A stretch of 64,000 bases of DNA, from assembly GCA_022820365.1 (NCBI GenBank), contig JAJEFO010000065.1:17879-81878 (forward strand), read 5' to 3'. Made by a program: the position numbers and the translations under genes. Position 1 is the stretch's first letter. Each line of letters starts with the position of its first letter. A model generated the notes under the pieces. The model worked only from the letters and a program-made list of their open reading frames with translations, did no database searches and was not told the DNA's origin. This document shows positions 1-8,711 of this stretch, piece after piece. The stretch is from Silicimonas sp. GTDB lineage: Bacteria; Pseudomonadota; Alphaproteobacteria; Rhodobacterales; Rhodobacteraceae.

Positions 1-208
1 CGGCATCAACCTCCTGCGCCTTCTCCATGGTGGCATCCGCCAGCGGCACGCCGTGGGCGTCATAGGCAGCGCCGCCCACCAGATCCTCTCCGACGTCAAA
101 GGCCAGGGCGCGATTCGCTCTGAACCAGTCTATGATCTTGCGGACTTCCGCCATGACTTCGGGCCCGATGCCGTCACCGGGAAGAATGAGAATCGATGGG
201 GTGCTCAT
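1..208 (-). CDS. leuB: 3-isopropylmalate dehydrogenase, N-terminal part (cut by window edge)
   Basis: Only the first 69 or so codons are visible, reading leftwards from an ATG at 208. The product would oxidatively decarboxylate 3-isopropylmalate, the third step of leucine synthesis in the cytoplasm. The N-terminus has the family signature [11 protein letters not shown], the NAD-binding start of the isocitrate/isopropylmalate dehydrogenase fold, followed by a [14 protein letters not shown] stretch. It is the last leu gene in a minus-strand series leuC, leuD, SnoaL-like gene, SDR, leuB, separated from the SDR by about 300 nt. The rest of the gene lies outside the window, so integrity cannot be judged. 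Confidence 0.9.
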   Translation of the reverse strand, partial: MSTPSILILPGDGIGPEVMAEVRKIIDWFRANRALAFDVGEDLVGGAAYDAHGVPLADATMEKAQEVDA

Positions 209-510
209 CAGTATGCCCTCTTGAAACTGGACGCGTGCCGCCTAACGCGGCTCAAATCCGGCGTCAACAAGCGCCGCTCTCTATCAATCAAGACATTGGT
301 CAGGACCAACGACTGAGTTTTCCGCGCCATCAGAGGCGTACGGTTCAGAGCCCAATACGCAGCTCGGCAATACGTGCGCTTCGAGCATCCATCGACACCC
401 CAGCGGCGCCAGGGGCGAATGCACCTTCGTCACGGGCAGCCTCGCCATTCGGATCCTCCGGCGACCCGCTCTGGCCTTTGGGACCTTCCTTGCGGGTCGA
501 ACTGCGAAGC
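209..510. other. Gap between SDR gene and leuB
   Basis: About 300 bases without a convincing gene. Short open frames exist on both strands, but none has a recognisable product or a good ribosome binding site. It probably holds the leader or promoter of leuB on the minus strand; I could not pick a clear -35/-10 pair. Confidence 0.4.
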
Positions 511-1167
511 TCACCAATCGATCGAACGCTTGTCCCTGAAGAACCCGCCAGTTGGGCCATTCTCATCAAGCGTCGCCAGCCAGATTGCCGTCTCCGCGCC
601 TTCCTCTGGTGACCGGCTGGCGTTCGCGCCGCCCATGCGCGTGCGAACCCAACCTGGACACATCGCGTTCACCTTTACTGCATTCGGCAATGTCCTTGCC
701 GCAGAAACCGTCAAGGCGTTGAGTGCGGCCTTTGCGACACCGTACGCGCCTGGGCCTGCGAGGCCATCCGAGAACGCGCCCCATCCTGAAGATAGGTTGA
801 CGACGCGACCATAGCGTTGCGAGACCATATGCGGGGTCAGGTGATGCATGAGAAGGAGCGGGCCTCGAACCATAACGTTTATGCAGTTCGTGAAGTCGCC
901 CGGATCGTCCAGAACGCTGCCGGAGCCCAAGATGCCCGCGTTGTTGACAAGTATGTCGACAGGTCCCACGTCCTTGACAGCACGGGAAATGCTGTCCGGG
1001 CTTGCCACGTCCAACTGCACCGCGATCGAGCCAATCTGGGTCGCCGCGCTTCTGCCTGCATCCAGGTCCCGGGAACCGAGCAGGACCTCATATCCCTTGG
1101 CGGACAATCCTTCGGCGATGGCGAAGCCAATGCCGCGATTTGCGCCTGTAACAAGTGCACGTTTCAT
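511..1167 (-). CDS. Short-chain dehydrogenase/reductase (SDR) family oxidoreductase
   Basis: A 218-residue classical SDR. The Rossmann cofactor motif TGANRGIG lies at residues 8-14, NNAG at 75-78, a catalytic serine near 126-127 and the YxxxK pair at Y142/K146, so the active site is complete. Such enzymes reduce or oxidise carbonyl/alcohol groups with NAD(P)H; the substrate cannot be told from sequence. The basic residues after the glycine motif (NRGIG, then SRD near residue 33) would fit NADP(H). It starts 18 nt downstream of the SnoaL-like gene and so is probably co-transcribed with it, placing two non-leucine genes between leuD and leuB. Confidence 0.88.
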   Translation of the reverse strand: MKRALVTGANRGIGFAIAEGLSAKGYEVLLGSRDLDAGRSAATQIGSIAVQLDVASPDSISRAVKDVGPVDILVNNAGILGSGSVLDDPGDFTNCINVMVRGPLLLMHHLTPHMVSQRYGRVVNLSSGWGAFSDGLAGPGAYGVAKAALNALTVSAARTLPNAVKVNAMCPGWVRTRMGGANASRSPEEGAETAIWLATLDENGPTGGFFRDKRSIDW

Positions 1168-1185
1168 GGCTTCGTCTCAACTTGC

Positions 1186-1551
1186 TTACTGAAGAGACAT
1201 GCAGCTAATCTTTCCATCTTCATCCCACCCAAAATGTGTAGTGAACGACCCAGCCGGCCAGTTCACTTCGGTCTTCGCACATCCCGGCTCCTGTTCCAGA
1301 ATCTTGCGATGCCTGAAAGTCTCGCCGTTGGAGATGACCTCTCGCAACGCCCAGGCACGAATTGCATCCTGGCCCACAAAAGTGCGGGACACGTCGATCA
1401 TCTCAGCGTCGGCGGTGAAACAGGACATGTAAGCCTCGATGTCCTTAGCATTTGTGCCGTCCTGATAACAGGAGATCGGTTTGGGAAGGTCCTCTGTCAA
1501 TGCGGGCTGAGACAACATGGCAAGCGCCAGCAGGCTCAGTCTTACCATCAC
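1186..1551 (-). CDS. Secreted SnoaL/NTF2-like domain protein
   Basis: A 121-residue protein with an N-terminal signal peptide (hydrophobic run over residues 3-18, likely cleaved near ALTED), then a compact alpha+beta region of the NTF2/SnoaL type: the pattern DIEAYMSCFTADAEMID and AIRAWALREV is typical of cone-fold proteins of this superfamily. Three to four cysteines in the mature part could form disulfides in the periplasm. No catalytic residues can be assigned. It lies between leuD (116 nt upstream) and the SDR (18 nt downstream). Start ATG at 1551, with a second Met immediately after it that could serve instead. The fold assignment is inference from pattern. Confidence 0.65.
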   Translation of the reverse strand: MMVRLSLLALAMLSQPALTEDLPKPISCYQDGTNAKDIEAYMSCFTADAEMIDVSRTFVGQDAIRAWALREVISNGETFRHRKILEQEPGCAKTEVNWPAGSFTTHFGWDEDGKISCMSLQ

Positions 1552-1667
1552 GTCCGCTCCCGTTCACATGTTGGTTCTGCCCAACCGCCACGCGCTCCGC
1601 AGCGCACATCGGCAAATCTTCCTGATGTCGAATCTCCCGACAACATCTGCCTTCAGGTCCGCACGGC

Positions 1668-2276
1668 TCAAAGCCAGGGTCGCTGCTCCGCCGTTCTTGC
1701 CTCGTATGCATCTATCGAGGTGGCGGCGGTCTCGGTTGTCAAGCCTATGTCATCTAGGCCGTTCAGCAGGCAATGCTTCCTGAACGGATCGATCTCGAAC
1801 CCATAAACCTCCCCGTTCGAACCCGTGACTGTCTGCTCCTCGAGATCAACCGTCATCCGGGCATTGGAGCCCCGTTCGGCATCCTCCATAAGTGCGTCCA
1901 CCTGCTCTTTCGGAAGCTTGATCGGCAAGACGCCGTTCTTGAAGCAGTTGTTGTAGAAGATGTCCGCGAAGCTGGTCGAAATCACACAGCGAATGCCGAA
2001 ATCGAGAAGCGCCCAAGGCGCGTGCTCCCGGCTGGAACCGCAGCCGAAATTGTCGCCCGCAACCAGGATCCGGGCTTCGCGATAGGCTGGCTTGTTCAAC
2101 ACGAAATCCTCGATTTCGTTTCCGTCGCGGTCAAACCGCATCTCGTCAAAGAGATTGGTGCCGAGGCCCGTCCGCTTGATCGTTTTCAGGAACTGCTTCG
2201 GAATGATCATGTCCGTGTCAATGTTGACCAGCGGCATTGGCGCGGCAACACCGGTAAGCTTGGTAAACTTCTCCAT
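1668..2276 (-). CDS. leuD: 3-isopropylmalate dehydratase small subunit
   Basis: A 202-residue aconitase swivel-domain protein that, with LeuC, isomerises 2-isopropylmalate to 3-isopropylmalate. The family hallmark [17 protein letters not shown] is present near residues 70-86. The frame is open one codon further upstream (TTG at 2279), but ATG at 2276 has an AAGGGA ribosome binding site at good spacing, so I use it. Length is normal for the family (about 200 residues). It follows leuC by about 110 nt on the same strand, the standard leuCD order. Confidence 0.95.
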   Translation of the reverse strand: MEKFTKLTGVAAPMPLVNIDTDMIIPKQFLKTIKRTGLGTNLFDEMRFDRDGNEIEDFVLNKPAYREARILVAGDNFGCGSSREHAPWALLDFGIRCVISTSFADIFYNNCFKNGVLPIKLPKEQVDALMEDAERGSNARMTVDLEEQTVTGSNGEVYGFEIDPFRKHCLLNGLDDIGLTTETAATSIDAYEARTAEQRPWL

Positions 2277-2384
2277 CAATCCATCCCTTGCAGAGGTCGC
2301 GCCTTTCTGCCCCAGCGCTTCAAGTGGCGCAAGCTCCCCGAAGTCTTGGCGGCGGACGGGAACGCCGGGCAGAGGCCGAACCGA

Positions 2385-3791
2385 TTACATCAGATCGCGC
2401 ACGTCCGTCAGGCGACCGTTTACCGCTGCGGCCGCGGCCATGGCGGGGCTCATGAGATGCGTCCGGCCCTTGTAGCCCTGCCGTCCCTCGAAATTCCGGT
2501 TGGACGTCGATGCACATCTTTCGCCGGGACTGAGCTGGTCTGGATTCATGCCAAGGCACATCGAGCATCCGGCCATTCGCCATTCAAAGCCGGCTTCCTG
2601 CAGCTTTTGGGCAATGCCCTCCTCCTCGGCCTGAAGCCGCACCAGGCCGGAACCCGGCACGATCATTGCGCGCAGACCGTCTCTCACCCTGCGACCTTCC
2701 ATTATCTTCGCGACCTCACGCAGGTCCTCGATCCTGCCGTTCGTGCAGGATCCGATGAACACCGTGTCGATTTCGATCTCGTTCAGTTTCTGCCCGGGCG
2801 TCAGGCCCATGTAGTCCAGCGACCGCCGCGCAGCTTCGATCTTGCCACCCTCGAAGCTCTCGGGATCCGGCACGCTGCCCGTAATCGGCAGCACGTCTTC
2901 CGGAGACGTGCCCCAAGTGACGACGGGCGGAATCTCGGCCGCGTCCATCCTGACCGTTTGGTCATAATGCGCGCTTTCGTCGGATTGCAGGGTGTTCCAG
3001 TAGGTCACGGCCAGCTCCCACTGCCCGCCCTTCGGCGCATTAGGGCGGCCCTTCACGTATTCGATTGTCTTTTCGTCGGGCGCGACAAGCCCGGCGCGCG
3101 CACCGCCCTCGATCGCCATGTTGCACACGGTCATGCGGCCTTCCATGGTCAGGTTTCGGATCGCGCTTCCCGCATACTCGATGACATGGCCCGTTCCGCC
3201 GGCAGTTCCGGTCTTGCCAATGATCGAAAGCGTGATGTCCTTGGCCGTCACACCGGGAGCAAGGTCGCCGTCAACCTCGACCAGCATGTTCTTCGACTTC
3301 TTCTGGATCAGTGTCTGGGTCGCGAGAACATGTTCGACTTCCGACGTGCCGATACCGTGGGCCAGCGCCCCGAAGGCCCCGTGCGTTGCCGTATGGCTGT
3401 CCCCGCAAACAACCGTCATGCCCGGCTGGGTCCAGCCCTGCTCCGGGCCGACGATGTGGACAATCCCCTGCCTGTCGTCGTCGATGTCGTAGAGCTCGAT
3501 GCCGAAATCCTTCGCATTCCGGCGCAGAGCTTCGACCTGTATCCGCGACTGCTCGTCCTTGATTCCCTCAAGCCGAGTCGGATCCGTTGGCACATTGTGG
3601 TCCGGAACAGCCACCGTCTTCTCGGGCGCACGGACCTTGCGGCCCGCAATTCGAAGCCCTTCGAATGCTTGCGGACTGGTTACCTCGTGCACAAGGTGGC
3701 GATCGATGTACAGACGGCATGTGCCGTCCTCGGCCTCATGGGCGACATGGTCATCCCAGATCTTGTCATAGAGCGTTCGCGGAGCGGTCAT
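2385..3791 (-). CDS. leuC: 3-isopropylmalate dehydratase large subunit
   Basis: A 468-residue aconitase-family catalytic subunit of isopropylmalate isomerase, acting in the cytoplasm with LeuD. It carries the [4Fe-4S] ligand motifs [11 protein letters not shown] (one Cys near residue 348) and [13 protein letters not shown] (two Cys near 410), plus the DHNVPT and [12 protein letters not shown] substrate-binding segments. Full length. ATG start at 3791. First gene of the minus-strand leu series; the 296 nt upstream must hold the promoter, but I found no clear leader peptide with leucine codons. Confidence 0.96.
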   Translation of the reverse strand: MTAPRTLYDKIWDDHVAHEAEDGTCRLYIDRHLVHEVTSPQAFEGLRIAGRKVRAPEKTVAVPDHNVPTDPTRLEGIKDEQSRIQVEALRRNAKDFGIELYDIDDDRQGIVHIVGPEQGWTQPGMTVVCGDSHTATHGAFGALAHGIGTSEVEHVLATQTLIQKKSKNMLVEVDGDLAPGVTAKDITLSIIGKTGTAGGTGHVIEYAGSAIRNLTMEGRMTVCNMAIEGGARAGLVAPDEKTIEYVKGRPNAPKGGQWELAVTYWNTLQSDESAHYDQTVRMDAAEIPPVVTWGTSPEDVLPITGSVPDPESFEGGKIEAARRSLDYMGLTPGQKLNEIEIDTVFIGSCTNGRIEDLREVAKIMEGRRVRDGLRAMIVPGSGLVRLQAEEEGIAQKLQEAGFEWRMAGCSMCLGMNPDQLSPGERCASTSNRNFEGRQGYKGRTHLMSPAMAAAAAVNGRLTDVRDLM

Positions 3792-4087
3792 GGTAATTCA
3801 TCTCTGCAAGGATGGCGTGGCAGTGCATTCATGGGAGAGCGTGGCCTATGCCCGGACTCTCGTGGACGCGCAGCGGAGCACATCTGACATCAGCTGCGGA
3901 CGGCAACTCCAGATTCCCAAGTTGGTCAAGCACATCATTGCCGCATACTACATCCCCAGCCGATCGGGAACAAGTTTGGGCCGTGCCCGGTCGGACACGC
4001 ACCTTGTCATGCGCATGGAAACCTCCCGGACGACGCTCCTTGCGGCCGGGAGGTCACCCAGCGCTGCGGCGACGGCGGTTCGGCGCA

Positions 4088-4618
4088 TCATGTCCCGCCA
4101 AATTCGCAAAGCGTGTGGATTTCCATCCCGAGCGCTTCCAGCAGGGAACGCCCGCCAAGTTCCGGCAAGTCTATGATGAAGCTGCATCCGACAATGTCGC
4201 CGCCCAGGCGTTCGATGAGCCTGATGCCGGCCTCGGCCGTGCCCCCTGTTGCGAGCAGGTCATCGACCAAGAGCACCTTGTCGCCCGCGTCAATTGCATC
4301 GTCATGGATTTCCATGACCGCCTCACCGTATTCCAGCTCGTAGTCCTGGCTGAGCGTGGCACCAGGCAGCTTGCCCTGCTTTCGCACTGGCACGAACCCA
4401 ACCGACAGCTGATGCGCGATCGCGCCTCCGATGATGAATCCGCGTGCCTCGAGCCCCACGACCTTGTCGATTTCCTGGTCGGCGAAGGGATGCAGCAACT
4501 GGTCGACGCAGATCCTGAGCCCGCGCGGATCCGAAAAGAGCGTCGTCACGTCGCGGAACATGATTCCCTCATGGGGAAAGTCCGCAATGGTCCGGATGTA
4601 GTCCTTGATGTCTTTCAT
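4088..4618 (-). CDS. apt: Adenine phosphoribosyltransferase
   Basis: A 176-residue purine-salvage enzyme converting adenine plus PRPP to AMP. The PRPP-binding loop [14 protein letters not shown] lies near residues 115-128, and the start [15 protein letters not shown] followed by FRDVTTL is typical of Apt. The frame is open upstream to a TTG at 4663, but ATG at 4618 matches the usual N-terminus. It lies 57 nt downstream of mtnP on the same strand; MtnP releases adenine from methylthioadenosine and Apt re-uses it, so the pair forms a salvage unit. Confidence 0.95.
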   Translation of the reverse strand: MKDIKDYIRTIADFPHEGIMFRDVTTLFSDPRGLRICVDQLLHPFADQEIDKVVGLEARGFIIGGAIAHQLSVGFVPVRKQGKLPGATLSQDYELEYGEAVMEIHDDAIDAGDKVLLVDDLLATGGTAEAGIRLIERLGGDIVGCSFIIDLPELGGRSLLEALGMEIHTLCEFGGT

Positions 4619-4675
4619 CGGCATTCCCGTTTCATGGTCCGGCCGCACGGACCGGACGGACAAATCGCGGTTCGT

Positions 4676-5557
4676 TCAATGCAGAACGCGGCCAGCGACG
4701 GCGTCTAGCCTTGCCACGACATCCGGAGCACGCGCATCCGGCTGCGTCAGCATCGCATGTTCCAGCGCCCGGTCGCATCCTTGCGGGCACTGATGTCGGG
4801 ATGCGCCCAGCCGCCCCGGCAGCCCCGCTGCGAGTGCGCGACCCTTCTCGGCATTGCCCATCAAGGTCTTGATGATCTCTGTCACGTCCACCTCGCCATG
4901 ATCCGGGTGCCAGCTGTCGAAATCCGTGATCATGGCAACCGAAGCGTAGCAGAGCTCGGCTTCCCGCGCGAGCTTTGCTTCCGGCATGTTCGTCATCCCG
5001 ATCACGTCGCACCCCAAGCGCTCCCGGTACATGACCGATTCCGCAAGCGTCGAGAACTGCGGCCCCTCCATCGCCAGATACGTGCCGCCCCGGTGCACCT
5101 TTGCGCCGGCCGCCTCGGCAGCGGAGGCTGCCACTTCCCCGAGACGCGCGCAGGTCGGATGGGCCACGCTTACATGGGCGACGCATCCTTCGCCAAAGAA
5201 GCTCTTCTCACGCGCGAAGGTCCGATCAATGAACTGGTCAACGATCACGAACTCGCCGGGAGCCATGTCTTCACGGAAAGAGCCGCAGGCTGACACGCTG
5301 ACGAGATCCGTCACGCCCAGGCGTTTCAGTGCATCAATGTTCGCCCTGTAGGGCACGGTCGTGGGCGAGTGGACGTGTCCCCTGCCGTGCCGGGGAAGAA
5401 ACGCCATTCTGACGCCTTCCAGCGATCCCGTCAGGACCTGGTCGGACGGCGTGCCCCAGGGACTCTCGACAGAAATCCACTCCGCACCTTCGAGTCCGTC
5501 GATCTCGTAGATTCCGCTTCCCCCGATCACGCCGACGATGGTTGTACCTTCATTCAT
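4676..5557 (-). CDS. mtnP: S-methyl-5'-thioadenosine phosphorylase
   Basis: A 293-residue member of the PNP/MTAP family that phosphorolyses methylthioadenosine to adenine and methylthioribose-1-phosphate. Seen: IGGSGIYEI at the N-terminus (phosphate loop), PRHGRGHVHSP, SVSACGSFRED and EGPQFSTLAES in family order. MTNMPEAKLARE and the DFDSWH segment are characteristic of MTAP rather than of guanosine-type phosphorylase. I start at ATG 5557; upstream in-frame codons to 5758 give a non-homologous extension. Forms a purine-salvage pair with apt immediately downstream. Confidence 0.93.
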   Translation of the reverse strand: MNEGTTIVGVIGGSGIYEIDGLEGAEWISVESPWGTPSDQVLTGSLEGVRMAFLPRHGRGHVHSPTTVPYRANIDALKRLGVTDLVSVSACGSFREDMAPGEFVIVDQFIDRTFAREKSFFGEGCVAHVSVAHPTCARLGEVAASAAEAAGAKVHRGGTYLAMEGPQFSTLAESVMYRERLGCDVIGMTNMPEAKLAREAELCYASVAMITDFDSWHPDHGEVDVTEIIKTLMGNAEKGRALAAGLPGRLGASRHQCPQGCDRALEHAMLTQPDARAPDVVARLDAVAGRVLH

Positions 5558-5802
5558 GGAAGTCCCTAGCCTTCGTTGTGTGAGGCGACGGTAGAAGACG
5601 CCGACACGAACGACAACGCCCAACGGAAGAATGCATTCATGGCGTCCCTCCGAGACCGTCCAAATATGGGACATCGATCCAGGTTGAATGCGTCGACAAC
5701 CGGGGCGTTCGCGGAGCAAAGTCACGGACAGGCGAGCCGCCGGTGGCAACGCGTGCATCCGGAGGGTTGATTTGATCTGATTCCAAGGGCAGGGTTCCGA
5801 TC

Positions 5803-6150
5803 ATGACGGTCCAGTACCCGGCTCCCTTCCCAAATTCTCGGCATGCGCCCGAACGGGTGGCATTCGATCGCCGGGAACTTATGGCGATCCTGAACGTCTA
5901 CGGCCGCATGGTCGTCGCCGGAGAATGGCGCGACTACGGCATGTCCTTCCTGCAGGACACCGCGATCTTCTCGATCTTTCGCCAGTCCGCCGAGCATCCG
6001 ATCTACCGGATCGAAAAGCGGCCCAAGCTCCGAGAACGGCAGGGCATGTATTCCGTGGTCGGCATGGACGGCCACGTACTGAAGCGCGGCCATGACCTGA
6101 AGACCGTCCTGCGCGTCCTCGAGCGGAAGCTCATCCGCGTCGTCGAGTAG
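5803..6150 (+). CDS. DUF2794 family protein
   Basis: A 115-residue cytoplasmic protein of a family (DUF2794) common in Rhodobacterales and Rhizobiales and of unknown role. The recognisable core is FDRRELMAILNVYGRMVVAGEWRDY followed by RRSAEHPIYRIEK-like residues. It has no signal peptide or membrane segment and is rich in Arg/Lys toward the C-terminus. It is convergent with the NlpC/P60 gene, and the two coding regions overlap at their 3' ends by 20 nt (6131-6150). Divergent from mtnP, so the 245 nt between them should contain both promoters. Confidence 0.85.
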   Translation: MTVQYPAPFPNSRHAPERVAFDRRELMAILNVYGRMVVAGEWRDYGMSFLQDTAIFSIFRQSAEHPIYRIEKRPKLRERQGMYSVVGMDGHVLKRGHDLKTVLRVLERKLIRVVE

Positions 6151-7021
6151 CCTGCTTCCTCCGCGGGCCCAGCCTCCTGCGTTTCACGCGCGCCGGCCGA
6201 AGCCGCGACGTCACCGGCCCGGTGTCGGTTGACGCAATCCGTGCCAGGGCGATTGCGACCGGCTCCTCGACGACCGACATGTGGTGGGAATTTGCATGGA
6301 TGAGCGTATCGTTGCCACTTGCGATTGCGACATGACCATTCCAGAACACCAGGTCACCGGCAACCAGGGTATCGGAGTCCGAAAGGCGCCCTCCCGGCAT
6401 CGCCTCCTGAAGGTCGCTGTCCGGAGGGCACTCAAGACCCGCCGCGTGGAGCGCGGCCTGCACCAGTCCGGAGCAATCGATACCGAAGCCGGAATTTCCC
6501 GCCCAGACATATGGTGTCCCCAGCATGACCCGCGCCCAGCCAACAACGTCCCCGTCCCTCGAATCAAGCTCGGCCAGGTGCGCTTCAGGAACGTACAAGC
6601 GATCCCTCGATGCGATTCGGCACCATGCGCCGGATCGCTCTGTCACTCGAACCTCAGAGTTCAGGTGCAAATCCTGCACGAGCGAGGCCTTGGCATTCGG
6701 ACCCGCCCGCGCGTACGTGGAGCGAACAGTGACCTTGTGCGTCGGACGGAAGGTCCTGCCCAGGAATGCCGCCCCGACATAGCCGACATATCCATCCTTG
6801 GACGAATACCCGAAGCTCCAGCTGCCTTCCCTCTCGAGTTCGACAAACCTGTCGCCGAAAATCAACTGGCGATCCGCCTGGCCCAACGGTGATTCACGCA
6901 ACCAGGCGGATGCAGCGAGGCTGTACACCTTTCCGTCCGTGAAGAGATCCGCCTCTACAATCCCCTGCAGTTCGCTCCTCGCCACACGCCCGTTTGTCGC
7001 CAGGAATCTCCTGTCGCTCAT
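6131..7021 (-). CDS. NlpC/P60 family (C40) cysteine peptidase with SH3-like domain
   Basis: A 296-residue putative peptidoglycan peptidase. The N-terminal half (about 20-155) is a bacterial SH3-like region; the C-terminal half is the C40 domain with catalytic Cys183 in DCSGLVQAAL, His230 in GHVAIASGN and His242 in IHANSH. It starts at ATG 7021, overlapping the stop of the aminopeptidase by 4 nt (ATGA), so the two are translationally coupled. In-frame codons upstream of 7021 belong to the other gene read out of frame. No signal peptide is seen, as is usual for this cytoplasmic or muropeptide-recycling subgroup next to an M17 peptidase. Confidence 0.88.
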   Translation of the reverse strand: MSDRRFLATNGRVARSELQGIVEADLFTDGKVYSLAASAWLRESPLGQADRQLIFGDRFVELEREGSWSFGYSSKDGYVGYVGAAFLGRTFRPTHKVTVRSTYARAGPNAKASLVQDLHLNSEVRVTERSGAWCRIASRDRLYVPEAHLAELDSRDGDVVGWARVMLGTPYVWAGNSGFGIDCSGLVQAALHAAGLECPPDSDLQEAMPGGRLSDSDTLVAGDLVFWNGHVAIASGNDTLIHANSHHMSVVEEPVAIALARIASTDTGPVTSRLRPARVKRRRLGPRRKQATRRRG

Positions 7022-8400
7022 CCAAGCATCTCCGGCAGCGCCTGGTAGAGTGCACGGATTCCTTGCCCGGCCCCACCCTTGGGACGGCCTGGCGCGGATT
7101 CCCGCGTCCAGCCGAATATATCGAAATGCATGTAACGCGGGACAGCCGTGACAAAACGCCGGAGGAACAATGCTGCCGTGATCGATCCCGCAAAGCCGCC
7201 TTTCGGCGCATTGTCCAGATCCGCGATCCCCGGCTCGATCATCTTCTCGTACGGCTCCCAGAAAGGAAGCCTCCAAACCGGATCCCGGACCGCCTTTGCC
7301 GCCGTCTCCAACACAGCGGCATCGCAGTCATCCGTCGCGTAGAACGGCGCGAAGTCTGGTCCGACCGCGACCCTGGCCGCTCCCGTCAAGGTGGCCATAG
7401 AAACGATCAGATCTGGCCGGTCCTCGTCGGCCAGTGCCAGCGCGTCGGCAAGCACGAGCCGGCCCTCGGCATCCGTGTTGTTGATCTCGACCGTGAGGCC
7501 CTTTCGCGAGTCGAGGATGTCGCCCGGACGGAACGCCTCGCCGGAGATGGAATTTTCGACCGCCGGAATCAGGACGCGCAGCCGGCAATTCATGCCGCTG
7601 TCCATCAACATGTGGGCAAGACCCAGCACGTTGGCGGCCCCGCCCATGTCCTTCTTCATCAATTGCATTGACGCGCCGGGCTTTATGTTCAGCCCGCCGG
7701 TATCGAAGCACACGCCCTTGCCAACCAGCGCAACGGACGGACCGCTATCGCCCCATGACATGTCGATCAGCCTCGGCTCCCTGGCACTGGCCCGTCCCAC
7801 GGCATGGATCATCGGGAGGTTTCGCTTCGAAAGTGCGGCCCCGGTGATGACTTCAACAGCCATACCATGGGTGCCTGCAAGATCGCGGGCCGCCATCTCG
7901 AGCTCATCCGGGCCCATATGAGAAGCGGGCGTATTGATCAAGTCGCGGGCCAGCGCCTCGCCGGACGCGATCCGCTCCAGCATCGCCGCATCGACGCCTT
8001 CTGGCGGCAGCAGCATGGCCAGCGGTTTCGAATCCGAGATGAACCTGTCAAACCGGTAGCCTGCGAGCAGCCAGCCAAGCGCGGCCTCGGCAAGCTCGTC
8101 GCCCTCCAGGTCGCACTCGAACCGCCAGACACCTTCGGGGAGTTTCCCACGCAGTCCCGCAGCCAGGAACCGACCCCGCGCGCGGTCCTTCCCGCTTCCC
8201 AACCCGCCGACGGCACCGTTCAGCCCGTCCTTGCCTGGCAAGGGAAGGACCTCGCCGACACCGGCCTTGAAGCCCGCAGCGTTGACCCAGTCGCGCGCCG
8301 CGTCGTCTTGCGCCGCGAGCCAGTCTGCGAGTCCCTCCTTTTTTACCAGAAACAGCGGTCTTGCCGCGGATGCGTCCGTCGAAAATGCAAGCGTTGGCAA
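7018..8400 (-). CDS. Leucyl aminopeptidase family (M17) protein
   Basis: A two-metal cytosolic exopeptidase of about 460 residues. Metal and catalytic motifs are present: VGKGVCFDTGG, KKDMGGAA and the M17 signature NTDAEGRLVLAD. I start at TTG 8400, because the minus strand has GGGAGG six to seven nucleotides upstream of that TTG. The frame stays open to a TTG at 8442, but that gives no ribosome binding site. The sequence resembles the shorter PepA-like proteins paired with NlpC/P60 peptidases, with which it overlaps by 4 nt. Together they suggest a muropeptide or peptide-degradation unit; that role is inference. Confidence 0.88.
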   Translation of the reverse strand: MPTLAFSTDASAARPLFLVKKEGLADWLAAQDDAARDWVNAAGFKAGVGEVLPLPGKDGLNGAVGGLGSGKDRARGRFLAAGLRGKLPEGVWRFECDLEGDELAEAALGWLLAGYRFDRFISDSKPLAMLLPPEGVDAAMLERIASGEALARDLINTPASHMGPDELEMAARDLAGTHGMAVEVITGAALSKRNLPMIHAVGRASAREPRLIDMSWGDSGPSVALVGKGVCFDTGGLNIKPGASMQLMKKDMGGAANVLGLAHMLMDSGMNCRLRVLIPAVENSISGEAFRPGDILDSRKGLTVEINNTDAEGRLVLADALALADEDRPDLIVSMATLTGAARVAVGPDFAPFYATDDCDAAVLETAAKAVRDPVWRLPFWEPYEKMIEPGIADLDNAPKGGFAGSITAALFLRRFVTAVPRYMHFDIFGWTRESAPGRPKGGAGQGIRALYQALPEMLG

Positions 8401-8711
8401 CGTGATTCCTCCCGTGGCAGGTTTCGGCAAGACCAATGCCAATTGTCGGCAAACGTCAATCCTTGGGCGCAGCCTGCCTAAGGCTGTCCTGTTGGATCAA
8501 CTCAGGCTCAGCACCGCCTCAGGCCGTTCTCTTCAACATGAAGTCACATTGCCATTCATGCAGCGCATGACGCTTTCTCCGGTCGCAGATATTGCCGTCT
8601 CCATTGCAGGAACACGATTCAACCCGTCGCCAGGTCTTGCATATCCGCATGCCAAAGCCCTTGAATTCGGCCCACAGGACTGGTCGAGTCAATCGGCGCC
8701 CCCGAGGGAGA
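8401..8711. other. Gap with a possible integrase scrap
   Basis: Just downstream of the monooxygenase stop, the minus strand reads AEFKGFGMRICKTW (about 8640-8690), resembling the N-terminal LKGFGVRV segment of P4-type tyrosine integrases, then loses similarity. I take it as a weak hint of a decayed integrase. The rest, including the aminopeptidase ribosome binding site at its left end, shows nothing else. Confidence 0.3.

Noticed and set aside
1773..3887. A 704-codon plus-strand open frame opposite leuD and leuC
   Set aside because: It is antisense to two clear enzymes, is Arg/His/Ala-rich in the way of GC-rich shadow frames, and has no recognisable domain.
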